Shown one piece after another: positions 1-8,404 of a DNA stretch of 64,000 nt (its first letter is position 1; each line of letters starts with the position of its first letter). Location: assembly GCF_004331685.1 (NCBI RefSeq), contig NZ_SJSM01000012.1, positions 62,001 through 126,000 on the forward strand, given 5' to 3'. This stretch comes from Pedobacter hiemivivus. Its GTDB lineage: Bacteria; Bacteroidota; Bacteroidia; Sphingobacteriales; Sphingobacteriaceae. Below the pieces are notes generated by a model, which saw only the letters and a list, made by a program, of their open reading frames with translations, made no database searches and was not told the DNA's origin. The translations under genes were made by a program, and so were the position numbers.

Positions 1-1
1 A

Positions 2-562
2 ACAGTTGCTCCATTTACCCCAGTTCCGGTTGCTTATCAAAAAAAGGCAATGGCATTATTGGATAAATATGTGTTTGCACCTGATGCTTTTGATGCTGAC
101 AGTCCCCTGTTCCCTTATCTTCAGATTCAAAGACGAGGATTTGGATTTTTTGGAACCAATGAGGATTTTAAACCTCAGAATACTTTTATGGGAATACAAT
201 TGAGTACACTAGCTCAAATTCTACATCCAAATACTTTAACCAGAATAAACAATAGTGGACTTTATGGTAATACCTATTCAGTAGCTAGTGTAATGAGCGA
301 TTTGGCAAACCATATTTTTGTAGCAGATCTTAAATCAAATGTGAACTTATTCCGCCAAAATCTGCAAACTGAATTTGTAAAAGCGTCAGCAAGTATTGTT
401 TCTGCACCAGGAGGATATGATAATGCAAGTAAAGCAGCAGCGCTTTTTACATTGAAGAAGATAAAAACTCAGCTTGGAGCTGCAGTTTCAACAAATGAGC
501 AAACAAAAGCTCATCGTACAAACCTGGTATTCTTAATTGATAAAGCTTTGGTAGTAAGATAG
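2..562 (+). CDS. Zinc-dependent metalloprotease (DUF5117/DUF4953 type), C-terminal part only
   Basis: The reading frame is open to the left edge, so the start and the catalytic HExxH part lie outside the window; about 186 C-terminal residues remain. The tail resembles the C-terminal region of Bacteroidota secreted zinc metalloproteases with DUF5117/DUF4953 domains: a YLQIQRRGF segment, then HPNTLTRI, LYGNTYSVASVMSDL and a final HRTNLVFLIDKAL helix. These proteins are thought to act in the cell envelope, often near SusC/SusD genes. The family call comes from recognising this tail; the product's substrate is unknown. The ATG at 50 is internal to the frame and is not the true start. Confidence 0.7.
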   Translation, partial: TVAPFTPVPVAYQKKAMALLDKYVFAPDAFDADSPLFPYLQIQRRGFGFFGTNEDFKPQNTFMGIQLSTLAQILHPNTLTRINNSGLYGNTYSVASVMSDLANHIFVADLKSNVNLFRQNLQTEFVKASASIVSAPGGYDNASKAAALFTLKKIKTQLGAAVSTNEQTKAHRTNLVFLIDKALVVR

Positions 563-570
563 ATATGAGG

Positions 571-603
571 TGTCCCCAATAAGTGTCTAACTTTTTGGGG
601 ACA
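571..603 (+). terminator. Hairpin after the metalloprotease gene
   Basis: A 9-bp perfect stem (TGTCCCCAA at 571-579 with TTGGGGACA at 595-603) and a 15-nt loop follow the metalloprotease stop. A T-rich run appears about 15 nt further on. It could act as a terminator. The arms also resemble the short inverted ends of some insertion sequences, but no transposase is present. Confidence 0.4.
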
Positions 604-665
604 TTGAAAAGTAGGAGCTTTTTATTTTTAGAATCGGGTAGATATATCCATTTTTGATTGCAGAA

Positions 666-1016
666 TTACAGGTGGCTGAGGATATTGATTAGTTTTCCAA
701 AAGGATCCCTAACATAAAATCTCCTTACACCCCAAGGTTCGTCTACAGGGCCATATTCAATGTCAAAGCCTGCGTTGGTAAACTTTTCCCATGCTTCATT
801 TACATCATCGACCTCAATGGAAAGGTCAGGGACAGCAGTGCCTGATCCGCCCTCACTTGCAAAACTAAGTTGCACAGTCATTAATTCGGACGATCCATAG
901 GTACGAATCCAGCCATGATCCATCAATAGGTCAAGATTCAGAATATCTCTGTAGAAAACATCAGCGGCATTTAAATCGGGCGTAAAGACATCGCTTACAA
1001 TTCTTTTAACTTTCAT
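666..1016 (-). CDS. VOC family protein (glyoxalase/bleomycin-resistance fold)
   Basis: This 116-residue protein has the size of a single vicinal-oxygen-chelate unit pair. The N-terminus has the typical spacing PDLNAADVFYRDILNL, a central SIEVDDVNEAWEKFTNAGF repeat, and a C-terminal EPWGVRRFYVRDPFGKLINI strand pair, which is the common signature of glyoxalase-like proteins. Members are cytosolic metal-binding enzymes or drug-sequestering proteins; the reaction cannot be read from sequence. It stands alone, divergent from the gene at 1078, so the 61-bp gap probably holds both promoters. Confidence 0.8.
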   Translation of the reverse strand: MKVKRIVSDVFTPDLNAADVFYRDILNLDLLMDHGWIRTYGSSELMTVQLSFASEGGSGTAVPDLSIEVDDVNEAWEKFTNAGFDIEYGPVDEPWGVRRFYVRDPFGKLINILSHL

Positions 1017-1077
1017 GTCTAAAGATAAATAATTTAGTTTGGGTGGGTTCTATGGGTTTTACTAACTTCGCGAAACT

Positions 1078-1614
1078 ATGAAAGAAGAGATTAAATTATT
1101 CAGAAACACTAAAAAAACCAGAACATTATTGTTATCATCGTTAGGAGTTTGCATGCTGCTGGGCTTGGGAATATTATACAGCGTAGGCCTGTTTGATGGC
1201 GAATTAAAAATGAAACCGGCCATTTTTTCTGCGGCTGCATTCCTGATTATGCTCTTTTTAACTTTAAAGACCTTGCTTAGTTTGAAAGATAAATCTCCGT
1301 TAATAGAATTGAATGGACAAATGTTTGTTGGAAAAACAACTCCAATATCAAAAGCTTTTGGTCAGGTAGATTGGATAGATGTAAAGGATATCCAATTGCA
1401 AAAAACGGGAGGGGATACTCTGGTAGTGGTTACAGTTGGTAATACGGATAAATATGCTGGAAGGCTTTCCAAAATGTCATGGAATATGGTTTTTGATAAG
1501 TCATCAGAACAATTACAATTGATGTACTCTACTTCTGAAGTTGATATCGAACCGAAACCGCTTTTTGACTTATTTATATCCTTCTGGGAAGGCAGTTCTA
1601 AAAAGGCCTTATAA
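1078..1614 (+). CDS. Small membrane protein, STM3941-like
   Basis: A 178-residue protein with two hydrophobic segments at about residues 18-38 and 47-65, then a soluble beta-rich domain of about 110 residues. The soluble part has features I associate with the STM3941 family: a WIDVKDIQL strand, a KYAGRLSKM segment and an ending rich in aspartate and glutamate. That domain resembles a PH-like fold in layout. No function is established. It ends 5 bp before the convergent LacI gene, with no clear terminator between them. Confidence 0.55.
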   Translation: MKEEIKLFRNTKKTRTLLLSSLGVCMLLGLGILYSVGLFDGELKMKPAIFSAAAFLIMLFLTLKTLLSLKDKSPLIELNGQMFVGKTTPISKAFGQVDWIDVKDIQLQKTGGDTLVVVTVGNTDKYAGRLSKMSWNMVFDKSSEQLQLMYSTSEVDIEPKPLFDLFISFWEGSSKKAL

Positions 1615-1619
1615 GAGTT

Positions 1620-2630
1620 CTATTCCCCAGTGGAGGCTCTATAGATGATTTCTGCATCCATTACAATTGTCTTACTTGGCGCTGTGCTGTCTTTAATTTT
1701 TTCTAAAATCAATCCTGCAGCAATTTCACCCATTTGAAGCAGTGGTTGCTCTACGCTAGTTAATTGTGGATGTACAATGGTTGCTAATTCAGTCCCTGAG
1801 AAACTCGCAATGGCTACTTTTTCAGGGATTTTGATGTGCTGCTCATGAAGGTAGTTCATTGCGCCGATGGCCAGTGTGTCGGTGAAGGCAAAAATACCAT
1901 CAAACGCTAACTTTTTGTCTAACAATTGCCGGGCAGCATTTCTTCCATCTTCAAACGTGGTACCTTCGGTTTTGATCACCAAATCTGGATCAAAAATGCC
2001 ATGTTTGGTTAATATGCGTTGATACCCCATTGCCCTTTCCGTAGAATTTCGGATCGTTGAGGGGCCCATGATATGGGCGATTCTTGTTCTTCCCATATCA
2101 ATCAAATGTTCAATCATTAAGGAAGTCTTGATGTTATCGTTCACCATTACTTTTGAAGCAGCTAAGGATTTAGCCGGAATCCGATCAAAAAAAACAAGGG
2201 GAGTGCCCCGATCCATGATTTGCTCGTATAAATCCTGATTTTGGGTTTCATGACATAAATTAATAATAATACCATCAACGTTAAATTCTTCCAATAGCAG
2301 CAGATTTTTCCTTTCTATCAATGGGTTTTCATCCGATTCTGTGATAATGATCCGGTACCCCAATGGATATAAAATGTTTTGGACACCACGAAGCACCTTT
2401 GAAGCAAAGGGAGTAATCATCTCTGGGACCACAAAGCCTATGTTTTTCGATTGGCCGTACTTTAAATTTAATGCAGTAGGGTTGGGTCTGTATCCGAGTT
2501 TTTTAGCGGCGTCCAACACCTTTTTTTTTGTATCCGGGTGGATATTTGTATCATTCCCTAAAGCCCTGGAAATAGTTGAAGTCGATAATAATAAATGTTT
2601 GGCAAGATCTTTAATGGTGATACGTTTCAT
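1620..2630 (-). CDS. LacI family transcriptional regulator
   Basis: A 336-residue LacI/GalR repressor. The N-terminal helix-turn-helix is clear (ITIKDLAKHLLLSTSTISRALG, residues 4-25, followed by the hinge helix near GYRPNPTALNLK). The rest is a periplasmic-binding-protein-like ligand domain with the family segments GFVVPEMITPFASKVLRG, VPLVFFDR-like FDR and AIASFSGTELATIVHPQLTSVEQP. It faces the polyol operon starting at 2792, and a perfect palindrome lies between them. It most likely represses that operon and perhaps itself, released by the sugar or polyol. The inducer is inferred from the neighbours only. Confidence 0.92.
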   Translation of the reverse strand: MKRITIKDLAKHLLLSTSTISRALGNDTNIHPDTKKKVLDAAKKLGYRPNPTALNLKYGQSKNIGFVVPEMITPFASKVLRGVQNILYPLGYRIIITESDENPLIERKNLLLLEEFNVDGIIINLCHETQNQDLYEQIMDRGTPLVFFDRIPAKSLAASKVMVNDNIKTSLMIEHLIDMGRTRIAHIMGPSTIRNSTERAMGYQRILTKHGIFDPDLVIKTEGTTFEDGRNAARQLLDKKLAFDGIFAFTDTLAIGAMNYLHEQHIKIPEKVAIASFSGTELATIVHPQLTSVEQPLLQMGEIAAGLILEKIKDSTAPSKTIVMDAEIIYRASTGE

Positions 2631-2683
2631 AGGATCAGCTGATTTGGATTTGGAAGATCAAAATTACTAAAAACAAACCCATC

Positions 2684-2717
2684 TGGGAACGTTACCAAAA
2701 TTTTGGTAACGTTCCCA
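2684..2717. promoter_or_regulatory. 34-bp perfect palindrome, probable LacI double operator
   Basis: The two 17-bp arms are exact reverse complements. Each half contains a 14-bp unit TGGGAACGTTACCA, itself nearly palindromic around AACGTT, a core typical of LacI-family operators. The two AACGTT centres (2690.5 and 2710.5) are 20 bp apart, about two helical turns. The element lies 54 bp before the LacI start and 75 bp before the dehydrogenase start, so it could control both directions. Confidence 0.8.
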
Positions 2718-2791
2718 TGAGCAATTTCGTCGAACAAATGCAGTAACCATAGGCCAGTCGTATAAATTTGATTAACCAAATAAGGATTAAT

Positions 2792-4228
2792 ATGAATGTA
2801 GAGAACTACGGTTACGAGCGTAAAACTGTCCAGTCGGGTATTTTACATATTGGTGTAGGCAATTTTCATCGGGCACATCAGGCATTTTACAACAATCAAT
2901 TATTAGCAGACAAGGATCAATGCAAATGGGGGATTTGTGGCGTCTGTTTGTTGCCATCCGACGAGAAGGTGGTCAACAATCTGAGGGCACAAAATCTGGA
3001 TTATACTTTAACCGTATGCGGAAGAAACGGCGAGGATCAAATTTATCAGATCGGTGCTATACAAGAATTGTTCTGGGCGGTAGAAAATCCACAGGCAGTA
3101 TTGGATAAAATTGCGGAAAGCGCAATTAAGATCATTACCCTCACCATTACCGAGGGTGGGTACAACCTCGATAAAATCACAAATAAGTTTATTCTGGAAG
3201 ATGAAAAGATACAGCAGGACCTGAAAAATCCAGGCCATCCGACCACTGTTTTTGGTTTTATTGCCCAAGGGCTTCGTCAGCGCCGGGATCTGGGCAATGG
3301 CAGCATTACCATTCTTTCCTGTGATAATCTACAACACAATGGAAATACCGCGAAAAATGCTTTTACCACATTCATCGCCGCTCAGGATAAAGATTTAGCA
3401 GAATGGGTTGAAGCAAATGTTACCTTTCCAAATAGCATGGTAGACCGCATTACTCCAGCTACGACACCTGAAGATGTGCAAAGGCTGAATAAAAGAAGCG
3501 GAATAGCAGATCTGGCTCCCGTTTACTGCGAAGATTTTACTCAATGGGTAATCGAAGATAATTTTATTGCTGGAAGACCAGCCTGGGAACGGGTAGGCGT
3601 AGCGTTTACAAATGATGTAACTGCTTTTGAAAATATGAAGCTTAGTCTTTTAAATGCTTCCCATCTATTGTTATCCTATCCTTCTTTTCTTAAAGGTTAC
3701 CGTAAAGTTGACGATGCCATGCAGGATGAGGATATCGTTAAATATGTACGTGATTTTATGAATATTGATATTACGCCTCATGTGCCTGCTCCTGAAGGAC
3801 AGGACTTAGCGGAATACAAGCGTACCCTCATCGAACGGTTTGCTAACCGTTCTGTGAGCGACCAAATTAGCCGTTTATGTTTCGATGGTATTTCAAAATT
3901 TCCTGTGTATGTCATGCCGAATCTGGTTAAAATGATTCAGGATAGTCAAAATCCTGTTCGGGTGGCGTTTATGATTGCAGCTTACAGGTATTATCTTAAA
4001 TATCAAATAGATGATCAAGGTTTACCTTATCAAATAGCTGAACCCTGGTTAAGTCCGGAGGATAAAAGCCTTATCGCCAGCAACGAACCTACTGATTTTT
4101 TAGGCTTATCTGCCTTTAAAAGCACCAATTTAAAAGCTGCTGCACATTTTGTAGAATTATACACCCAATTTGTGAGCGACATAAAAAGCAAAGGGGTTGA
4201 AACTGTGCTAAAAGCTATTGTAAGGTAA
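2792..4228 (+). CDS. Mannitol dehydrogenase family polyol oxidoreductase
   Basis: A 478-residue protein of the polyol-specific long-chain dehydrogenase family. The N-terminal nucleotide site has the family form GILHIGVGNFHRAHQAFY, and the catalytic signature K-x4-N-x2-H is present as K283, N288 and H291. Length fits mannitol 2-dehydrogenase; fructuronate and altronate reductases are relatives. I chose ATG 2792, preceded by AGGATTA, over the in-frame TTG at 2768. The next gene starts inside the stop (TAATG), and a sugar kinase follows, so oxidation of mannitol or a similar polyol to a ketose is the likely role. Confidence 0.85.
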   Translation: MNVENYGYERKTVQSGILHIGVGNFHRAHQAFYNNQLLADKDQCKWGICGVCLLPSDEKVVNNLRAQNLDYTLTVCGRNGEDQIYQIGAIQELFWAVENPQAVLDKIAESAIKIITLTITEGGYNLDKITNKFILEDEKIQQDLKNPGHPTTVFGFIAQGLRQRRDLGNGSITILSCDNLQHNGNTAKNAFTTFIAAQDKDLAEWVEANVTFPNSMVDRITPATTPEDVQRLNKRSGIADLAPVYCEDFTQWVIEDNFIAGRPAWERVGVAFTNDVTAFENMKLSLLNASHLLLSYPSFLKGYRKVDDAMQDEDIVKYVRDFMNIDITPHVPAPEGQDLAEYKRTLIERFANRSVSDQISRLCFDGISKFPVYVMPNLVKMIQDSQNPVRVAFMIAAYRYYLKYQIDDQGLPYQIAEPWLSPEDKSLIASNEPTDFLGLSAFKSTNLKAAAHFVELYTQFVSDIKSKGVETVLKAIVR

Positions 4229-5547
4229 TGGAAACAAAACTTCGTAATGGCATTTTGCCCTTTGCAATTGTTACTTTTATCTATTTTATTGTAGGGTTTT
4301 TAACCACAATAAATGAACAATTACAAGCCCCTCTAAAGTTTGCTTTTTTAGCTGAAGCAGGAAATTTTAAAAATACATTTACCACTTTAATTTCTTTCTT
4401 TTTCTTTCTTGGCTATTTATTGAACGGAACTTTAGCCAGCAAATGGGTAAATGCTTTTGGTTATAAAAATACCATCATACGCGGTCTGATGTTTATGATT
4501 TCAGGATTGCTTATGTATTTATGCTCTTCCTGGTTTGGCGATCAATATCCACACCTGGCACTTCATTTTGGCAAGGTCGTTCTGCCTTATGGTTTTATTA
4601 TTTTTGTCCTTGGATCTTATTTGATGGGTACCTCGGCAGCAGTAATTCAGGTTGTAGTAAATCCATATGTGGCTTCCTACGAATTGCCTGGTACGCAACC
4701 GGTACAACGTTTAAATATAACAACGGCCATCAATTCGATCGGAACTACTTCTGCACCTTTTTTTGTAACGGTGGTTATGTTTAGTGGCATTTCTATAGCA
4801 CAAATTGAAATTAAACAATTGATGTTGCCGCTTATGGCGCTGATCGGTTGTGTAGTTGTCGTTACTTTGATCACCAGAAAACTTCATCTGCCAGACATTG
4901 CCCATACCAGAGCTGCTGCGGGAGAAAAGCTGGAAAAAAGTATTTGGTCTTTTAGGCATTTTGCCTTAGGGGTACTGGCCATTTTCTTTTACGTAGGTAC
5001 AGAGGTGTCTATTGGAGCCAATATCAATCTGCATGCTTTTGAGCTGATGGATTCGGGGCATCCAATCACATTTTTTGGCAAAACAGACATCATCATTGGC
5101 GGGGTAGATTTGGGGATCCATGCCTTGCTATCGACATTATACTGGGGCGGATTTCTCGTAGGAAGAGCGATCTCTAGTTTTTTCAGTAAAATTTCAGCTA
5201 AAACGCAACTGGCTACCACAACCATATTGGCCGCAATACTTGCTATTATAGCCATGATTACACAAAATCTATGGTTTTTGGTGGCCATCGGACTTTTACA
5301 TTCTACCATGTGGAGTTGCATTTTTTCGCTTGCCATCAAAGGATTGAATAAGTATACCTCAAAAGCTTCCGGAGTATTTATCTCTGCCGTATTTGGTGGT
5401 GCAGTATTTACACTTGTTCAAGGAGGCCTGGCCGATGTTTTTGGATCATGGAGATGGACCTGGGGACTCACCGTAGTTTGCGAGCTACTGATGTTATCTT
5501 ATGCTTTGTTCGGATCTCGGATCAGAGCAAAGGACCTTATCAATTAA
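4228..5547 (+). CDS. MFS sugar/polyol transporter (FucP-like)
   Basis: A 439-residue, strongly hydrophobic protein with about 12 membrane segments. The beginning (FAIVTFIYFIVGFLTTINEQL) and the segment GYLLNGTLASKWVNAFGYK resemble the fucose/glucose-galactose permease branch of the major facilitator superfamily, which are proton symporters of the inner membrane. Its ATG overlaps the TAA of the dehydrogenase by one base, showing translational coupling. Given the neighbours, it probably imports the polyol or the matching ketose. Confidence 0.85.
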   Translation: METKLRNGILPFAIVTFIYFIVGFLTTINEQLQAPLKFAFLAEAGNFKNTFTTLISFFFFLGYLLNGTLASKWVNAFGYKNTIIRGLMFMISGLLMYLCSSWFGDQYPHLALHFGKVVLPYGFIIFVLGSYLMGTSAAVIQVVVNPYVASYELPGTQPVQRLNITTAINSIGTTSAPFFVTVVMFSGISIAQIEIKQLMLPLMALIGCVVVVTLITRKLHLPDIAHTRAAAGEKLEKSIWSFRHFALGVLAIFFYVGTEVSIGANINLHAFELMDSGHPITFFGKTDIIIGGVDLGIHALLSTLYWGGFLVGRAISSFFSKISAKTQLATTTILAAILAIIAMITQNLWFLVAIGLLHSTMWSCIFSLAIKGLNKYTSKASGVFISAVFGGAVFTLVQGGLADVFGSWRWTWGLTVVCELLMLSYALFGSRIRAKDLIN

Positions 5548-5557
5548 TTGTTATCAG

Positions 5558-6457
5558 ATGGAAACAAAGAAAATCAGAATAGCTTGCTTTGGAGAAGTCC
5601 TATGGGATGTTTTTCCTGGAGGTCAGCGTAGGGCAGGTGGCGCACCATTTAATGTGGCTTATCACCTTTTTAAAATGGGTATTGATGTCAATATGATTAG
5701 TAGTGTTGGTCATGATGAACTCGGGCAGGCCTTATTACAGCAAATTAAAAACTGGAATATGTCAACCGAGGGTATTCAGATCAGCTCCATATATCCTACG
5801 AGTACAGTTATAGCTTCATTGGATGAAAACAATGAAGCACATTATGATATTGTAGATCATGTAGCTTGGGATTTTATTGAAGTCAGGCAGGCAGATCAAG
5901 AGCTACTCAGCATTGCTGATGCCCTGGTTTTTGGTAGTTTGGCTACCCGTAACCAAAAAACGAGAAATACTTTGTTTGAATTAATGGAGGCTAGCAGCTA
6001 TAATGTGTTTGACATTAATTTGCGACCACCTCATTACGATGTGCGGATCATTAAAGATTTACTACATAAAACGCAATTGGCCAAGTTCAATAAGGCGGAG
6101 TTGCGCATGATGCTAGACTTTCTAGGTAAGCCTTATTATACTGAAAATGATGGGGTCAGCTATCTGCAAGATACCTTTGGTATGCATGAAGTCATCATTT
6201 CTAAAGGAAGTAAGGGTGCACTTTATGCTTATGATGATGATTTCTATTTATATCCCACGGTGCCCATACAGGTAAAAGATACTGTAGGCAGTGGTGATTC
6301 ATTTTTAGCAGGATTTTTATCTAAAAGATTGGAAAAGGGTGCAACTGTACACGATTTTATGCTTCAGGCTGTTTCATTAGGTGCTTTTATCACTGCACGT
6401 GAGGGAGCTTGTCCTGAGTATGTATTAGGAGACTTCATAGCATTCAGAGATAGGTAA
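5558..6457 (+). CDS. PfkB family carbohydrate kinase (fructokinase-like)
   Basis: A 299-residue ribokinase-fold kinase. The N-terminal motif GEVLWDVFPGGQRRAGGAPFN and the C-terminal DTVGSGDSFLAGFL, with the catalytic aspartate in GSGDS, are typical of bacterial fructokinases. ATG 5558 fits this start; a longer frame back to 5501 overlaps the permease. It closes the polyol operon, 10 bp after the permease, and would phosphorylate the ketose made by the dehydrogenase (fructose to fructose-6-phosphate if the substrate is mannitol). Confidence 0.88.
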   Translation: METKKIRIACFGEVLWDVFPGGQRRAGGAPFNVAYHLFKMGIDVNMISSVGHDELGQALLQQIKNWNMSTEGIQISSIYPTSTVIASLDENNEAHYDIVDHVAWDFIEVRQADQELLSIADALVFGSLATRNQKTRNTLFELMEASSYNVFDINLRPPHYDVRIIKDLLHKTQLAKFNKAELRMMLDFLGKPYYTENDGVSYLQDTFGMHEVIISKGSKGALYAYDDDFYLYPTVPIQVKDTVGSGDSFLAGFLSKRLEKGATVHDFMLQAVSLGAFITAREGACPEYVLGDFIAFRDR

Positions 6458-6487
6458 GCTCGAATTTTATTACATATCTGTGAGAAA

Positions 6488-6519
6488 ATTGCTGTCTTGA
6501 CCCATTAATTCTATATTTG
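6488..6519 (+). promoter_or_regulatory. Bacteroidota-type promoter of the first ECF sigma gene
   Basis: A -33-like ATTG (6488-6491) lies 20 bp before a perfect -7 element TATATTTG (6512-6519, consensus TAnnTTTG). The ATG of the sigma gene is 17 bp further on, after a purine-rich TTAGGGGAA. This suggests housekeeping transcription with a very short leader. Confidence 0.55.
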
Positions 6520-6536
6520 GTGAATTAGGGGAATTT

Positions 6537-7103
6537 ATGGGTGCATTTGCTGCATATTCTGATGAATTTTTGTTTGATCTTGTAAAAACGGGGGATAGAA
6601 ATGCCTATTCGGAAATTTATAACCGATATAAGGGGATTCTTTATGTTCATGCCTGTCGTATGTTGAAAGATAACGATGAAGCAGAAGATGTTATTCATGA
6701 TCTTTTTGCAGTATTGTGGGCCAGAAGGGAAACGATAGTGATCCATAAAGAATTTAGATACTACCTGTATTCGGCGCTTCGGAATAGAATTTTTAAAAAC
6801 ATGTCCAATAGGAAACGGGATGATAACTACAGAGCCTCCCTGCCAGATGCTATGGATGAAACGGAGAGCAATGCGGATCATCTTGTACGTCAAAACCTCC
6901 TGTCGATGCTGATCGAGAAAGAGATCAGCTGCTTACCCAGAAAAATGCGCGAAGTATTTGAGCTGAGCCGTAAATCAAACCTTTCTCACCGCGAGATTGC
7001 CGAACAGCTGGAGATTTCTGAACAAACCGTGAGAAAGCACATTCAGCACTCGCTGAAGATACTCCGGGTTAAAATAAAGCTGTTGTCCGTCCTTTTTTAT
7101 TAG
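6537..7103 (+). CDS. ECF-type RNA polymerase sigma factor
   Basis: A 188-residue sigma-70 factor of the ECF class. Region 2 is seen in AYSEIYNRYKGILYVHACRML, DEAEDVIHDLFAVLW and the following RYYLYSALRNRI; region 4 carries the helix-turn-helix near SHREIAEQLEISEQTVRKHI. Bacteroidota use such factors with a FecR-type anti-sigma and an STN-bearing SusC receptor, all of which follow here. It probably directs the uptake operon at 8405-18042 when the outer-membrane receptor senses its ligand. Confidence 0.92.
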   Translation: MGAFAAYSDEFLFDLVKTGDRNAYSEIYNRYKGILYVHACRMLKDNDEAEDVIHDLFAVLWARRETIVIHKEFRYYLYSALRNRIFKNMSNRKRDDNYRASLPDAMDETESNADHLVRQNLLSMLIEKEISCLPRKMREVFELSRKSNLSHREIAEQLEISEQTVRKHIQHSLKILRVKIKLLSVLFY

Positions 7104-7187
7104 TTGATAAAAATAATTCATTTTTTTTTACCCCCAAACTCTAACTTCTGAGTCTTTTAATTACAGCGCATCTTACTGGGCTTGTTT

Positions 7188-8288
7188 ATGAAAGAAAAAG
7201 ACATCACAGCACTACTGTTAAAGTTTGAGAAGGAGGAATGTACGCCTGAAGAAATTGCGGCACTTGAAACCTGGTATATCCAATATGGTATAGATAGCAG
7301 GTTTGAGTTGGCACCGAATCAGGTTCAGGATGCGACAGACAGGATCTGGGCAAGATTGGAAGCACCTCTTATCCCGCGCCGACCTGTTTTATGGCTTAGA
7401 ATAGCGGTTGCAGCTTCAATAGTGCTCGCTCTATCCGTAGGATTATTCTTTTACTTTGATCAGCATACCCGCAGTACCGCAGTTGCAGGGAATGACATTG
7501 TTGCTGGCAGTAGCAAGGCAATCCTGACACTCTCAGACGGGACTAAGGTATCATTAAATACTGCCGTAAAAGGTCAGATTGCCGACCAATCTGGCGTGAT
7601 GATCAGCAAGGAAGCGGATGGTCAGCTCGTTTACAGTCGCGATGGGGCAGAAGCTGCTGAGCCAGTCTACAATACCGTAGAAACCCCTAAAGGGGGAGAA
7701 TATGAGGTAACCCTTCCGGATGGCAGCCATGTTTGGCTTAATGCCGCTACCCGATTAAAATTTCCGGCTTCCTTTAAAAATCTAAAAGAACGGAGGGTAG
7801 AGATTGATGGTGAAGGGTATTTTGAGGTTGCTAAAAATAAAGATGTTCCTTTTAAGGTTATTAGTAAAGGGCAGGAAGTGGAAGTGACAGGAACACATTT
7901 CAATGTGAACAGTTATACAGATGAGCCGGTAACAAAAACCACGTTGCTGGAAGGCCGTGTACAGGTAAATGGACGAGTACTGGCCCCAGGGCAGCAGTCT
8001 GTATTGAATGCCGGTACGCTTAGCATTGTAACGGTAGATGGGGATGCGGAAACGGCATGGAAAAACGGCGAGTTCGTTTTTAGTGGCGACGACATGCAAA
8101 GCGTGATGCGCAAGATCGCCCGCTGGTACGACGTAGAAGTGATCTATCCGGAAAAATTGAATAATGCAGGACATTTTGATGGGGAATTCTCGAGAAAAAA
8201 GAAACTGTCTGACATCTTAAAAATGCTCGAATCAACAGGTAATTTGAAATTTAAAATAGAAGGAAGGAGGGTCACTTTGATTAGATAG
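7188..8288 (+). CDS. FecR family anti-sigma factor
   Basis: A 366-residue inner-membrane anti-sigma protein. A short cytoplasmic part is followed by one membrane span at about residues 67-90 and a periplasmic FecR domain (VETPKGGEYEVTLPDGSHVWLNA region), then a C-terminal DUF4974-like domain near IARWYDVEVIYPE. ATG 7188 is preferred to a TTG six bases earlier. It should hold the upstream sigma factor inactive until signalled by the STN domain of the SusC at 8405. Confidence 0.9.
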   Translation: MKEKDITALLLKFEKEECTPEEIAALETWYIQYGIDSRFELAPNQVQDATDRIWARLEAPLIPRRPVLWLRIAVAASIVLALSVGLFFYFDQHTRSTAVAGNDIVAGSSKAILTLSDGTKVSLNTAVKGQIADQSGVMISKEADGQLVYSRDGAEAAEPVYNTVETPKGGEYEVTLPDGSHVWLNAATRLKFPASFKNLKERRVEIDGEGYFEVAKNKDVPFKVISKGQEVEVTGTHFNVNSYTDEPVTKTTLLEGRVQVNGRVLAPGQQSVLNAGTLSIVTVDGDAETAWKNGEFVFSGDDMQSVMRKIARWYDVEVIYPEKLNNAGHFDGEFSRKKKLSDILKMLESTGNLKFKIEGRRVTLIR

Positions 8289-8314
8289 ATACTAACCAGA
8301 TTGATTTTAATAGA

Positions 8315-8341
8315 GCCGGGTATGCGTCTAACACACCCGGC
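8315..8341 (+). other. Hairpin in the fecR-susC gap
   Basis: A 7-bp GC-rich stem (GCCGGGT 8315-8321 with ACCCGGC 8335-8341) and 13-nt loop sit 27 bp after the FecR stop and 64 bp before the SusC start. There is no T-run, so it may be a weak terminator, a processing site or a leader structure. Confidence 0.5.
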
Positions 8342-8404
8342 AGATGATTGGAATCAGGACATACCGTTTTAGAATAGATTATCAACCAAAACCAACCATT
8401 TCAA

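Noticed and set aside
2341..2670. A 109-codon plus-strand frame opposite the LacI gene
   Set aside because: It lies fully over the clear LacI N-terminus on the other strand, has no recognisable domain and no ribosome site.
2768..2791. TTG start for the polyol dehydrogenase
   Set aside because: The in-frame ATG at 2792 has a better ribosome site and places the start where family homology begins.
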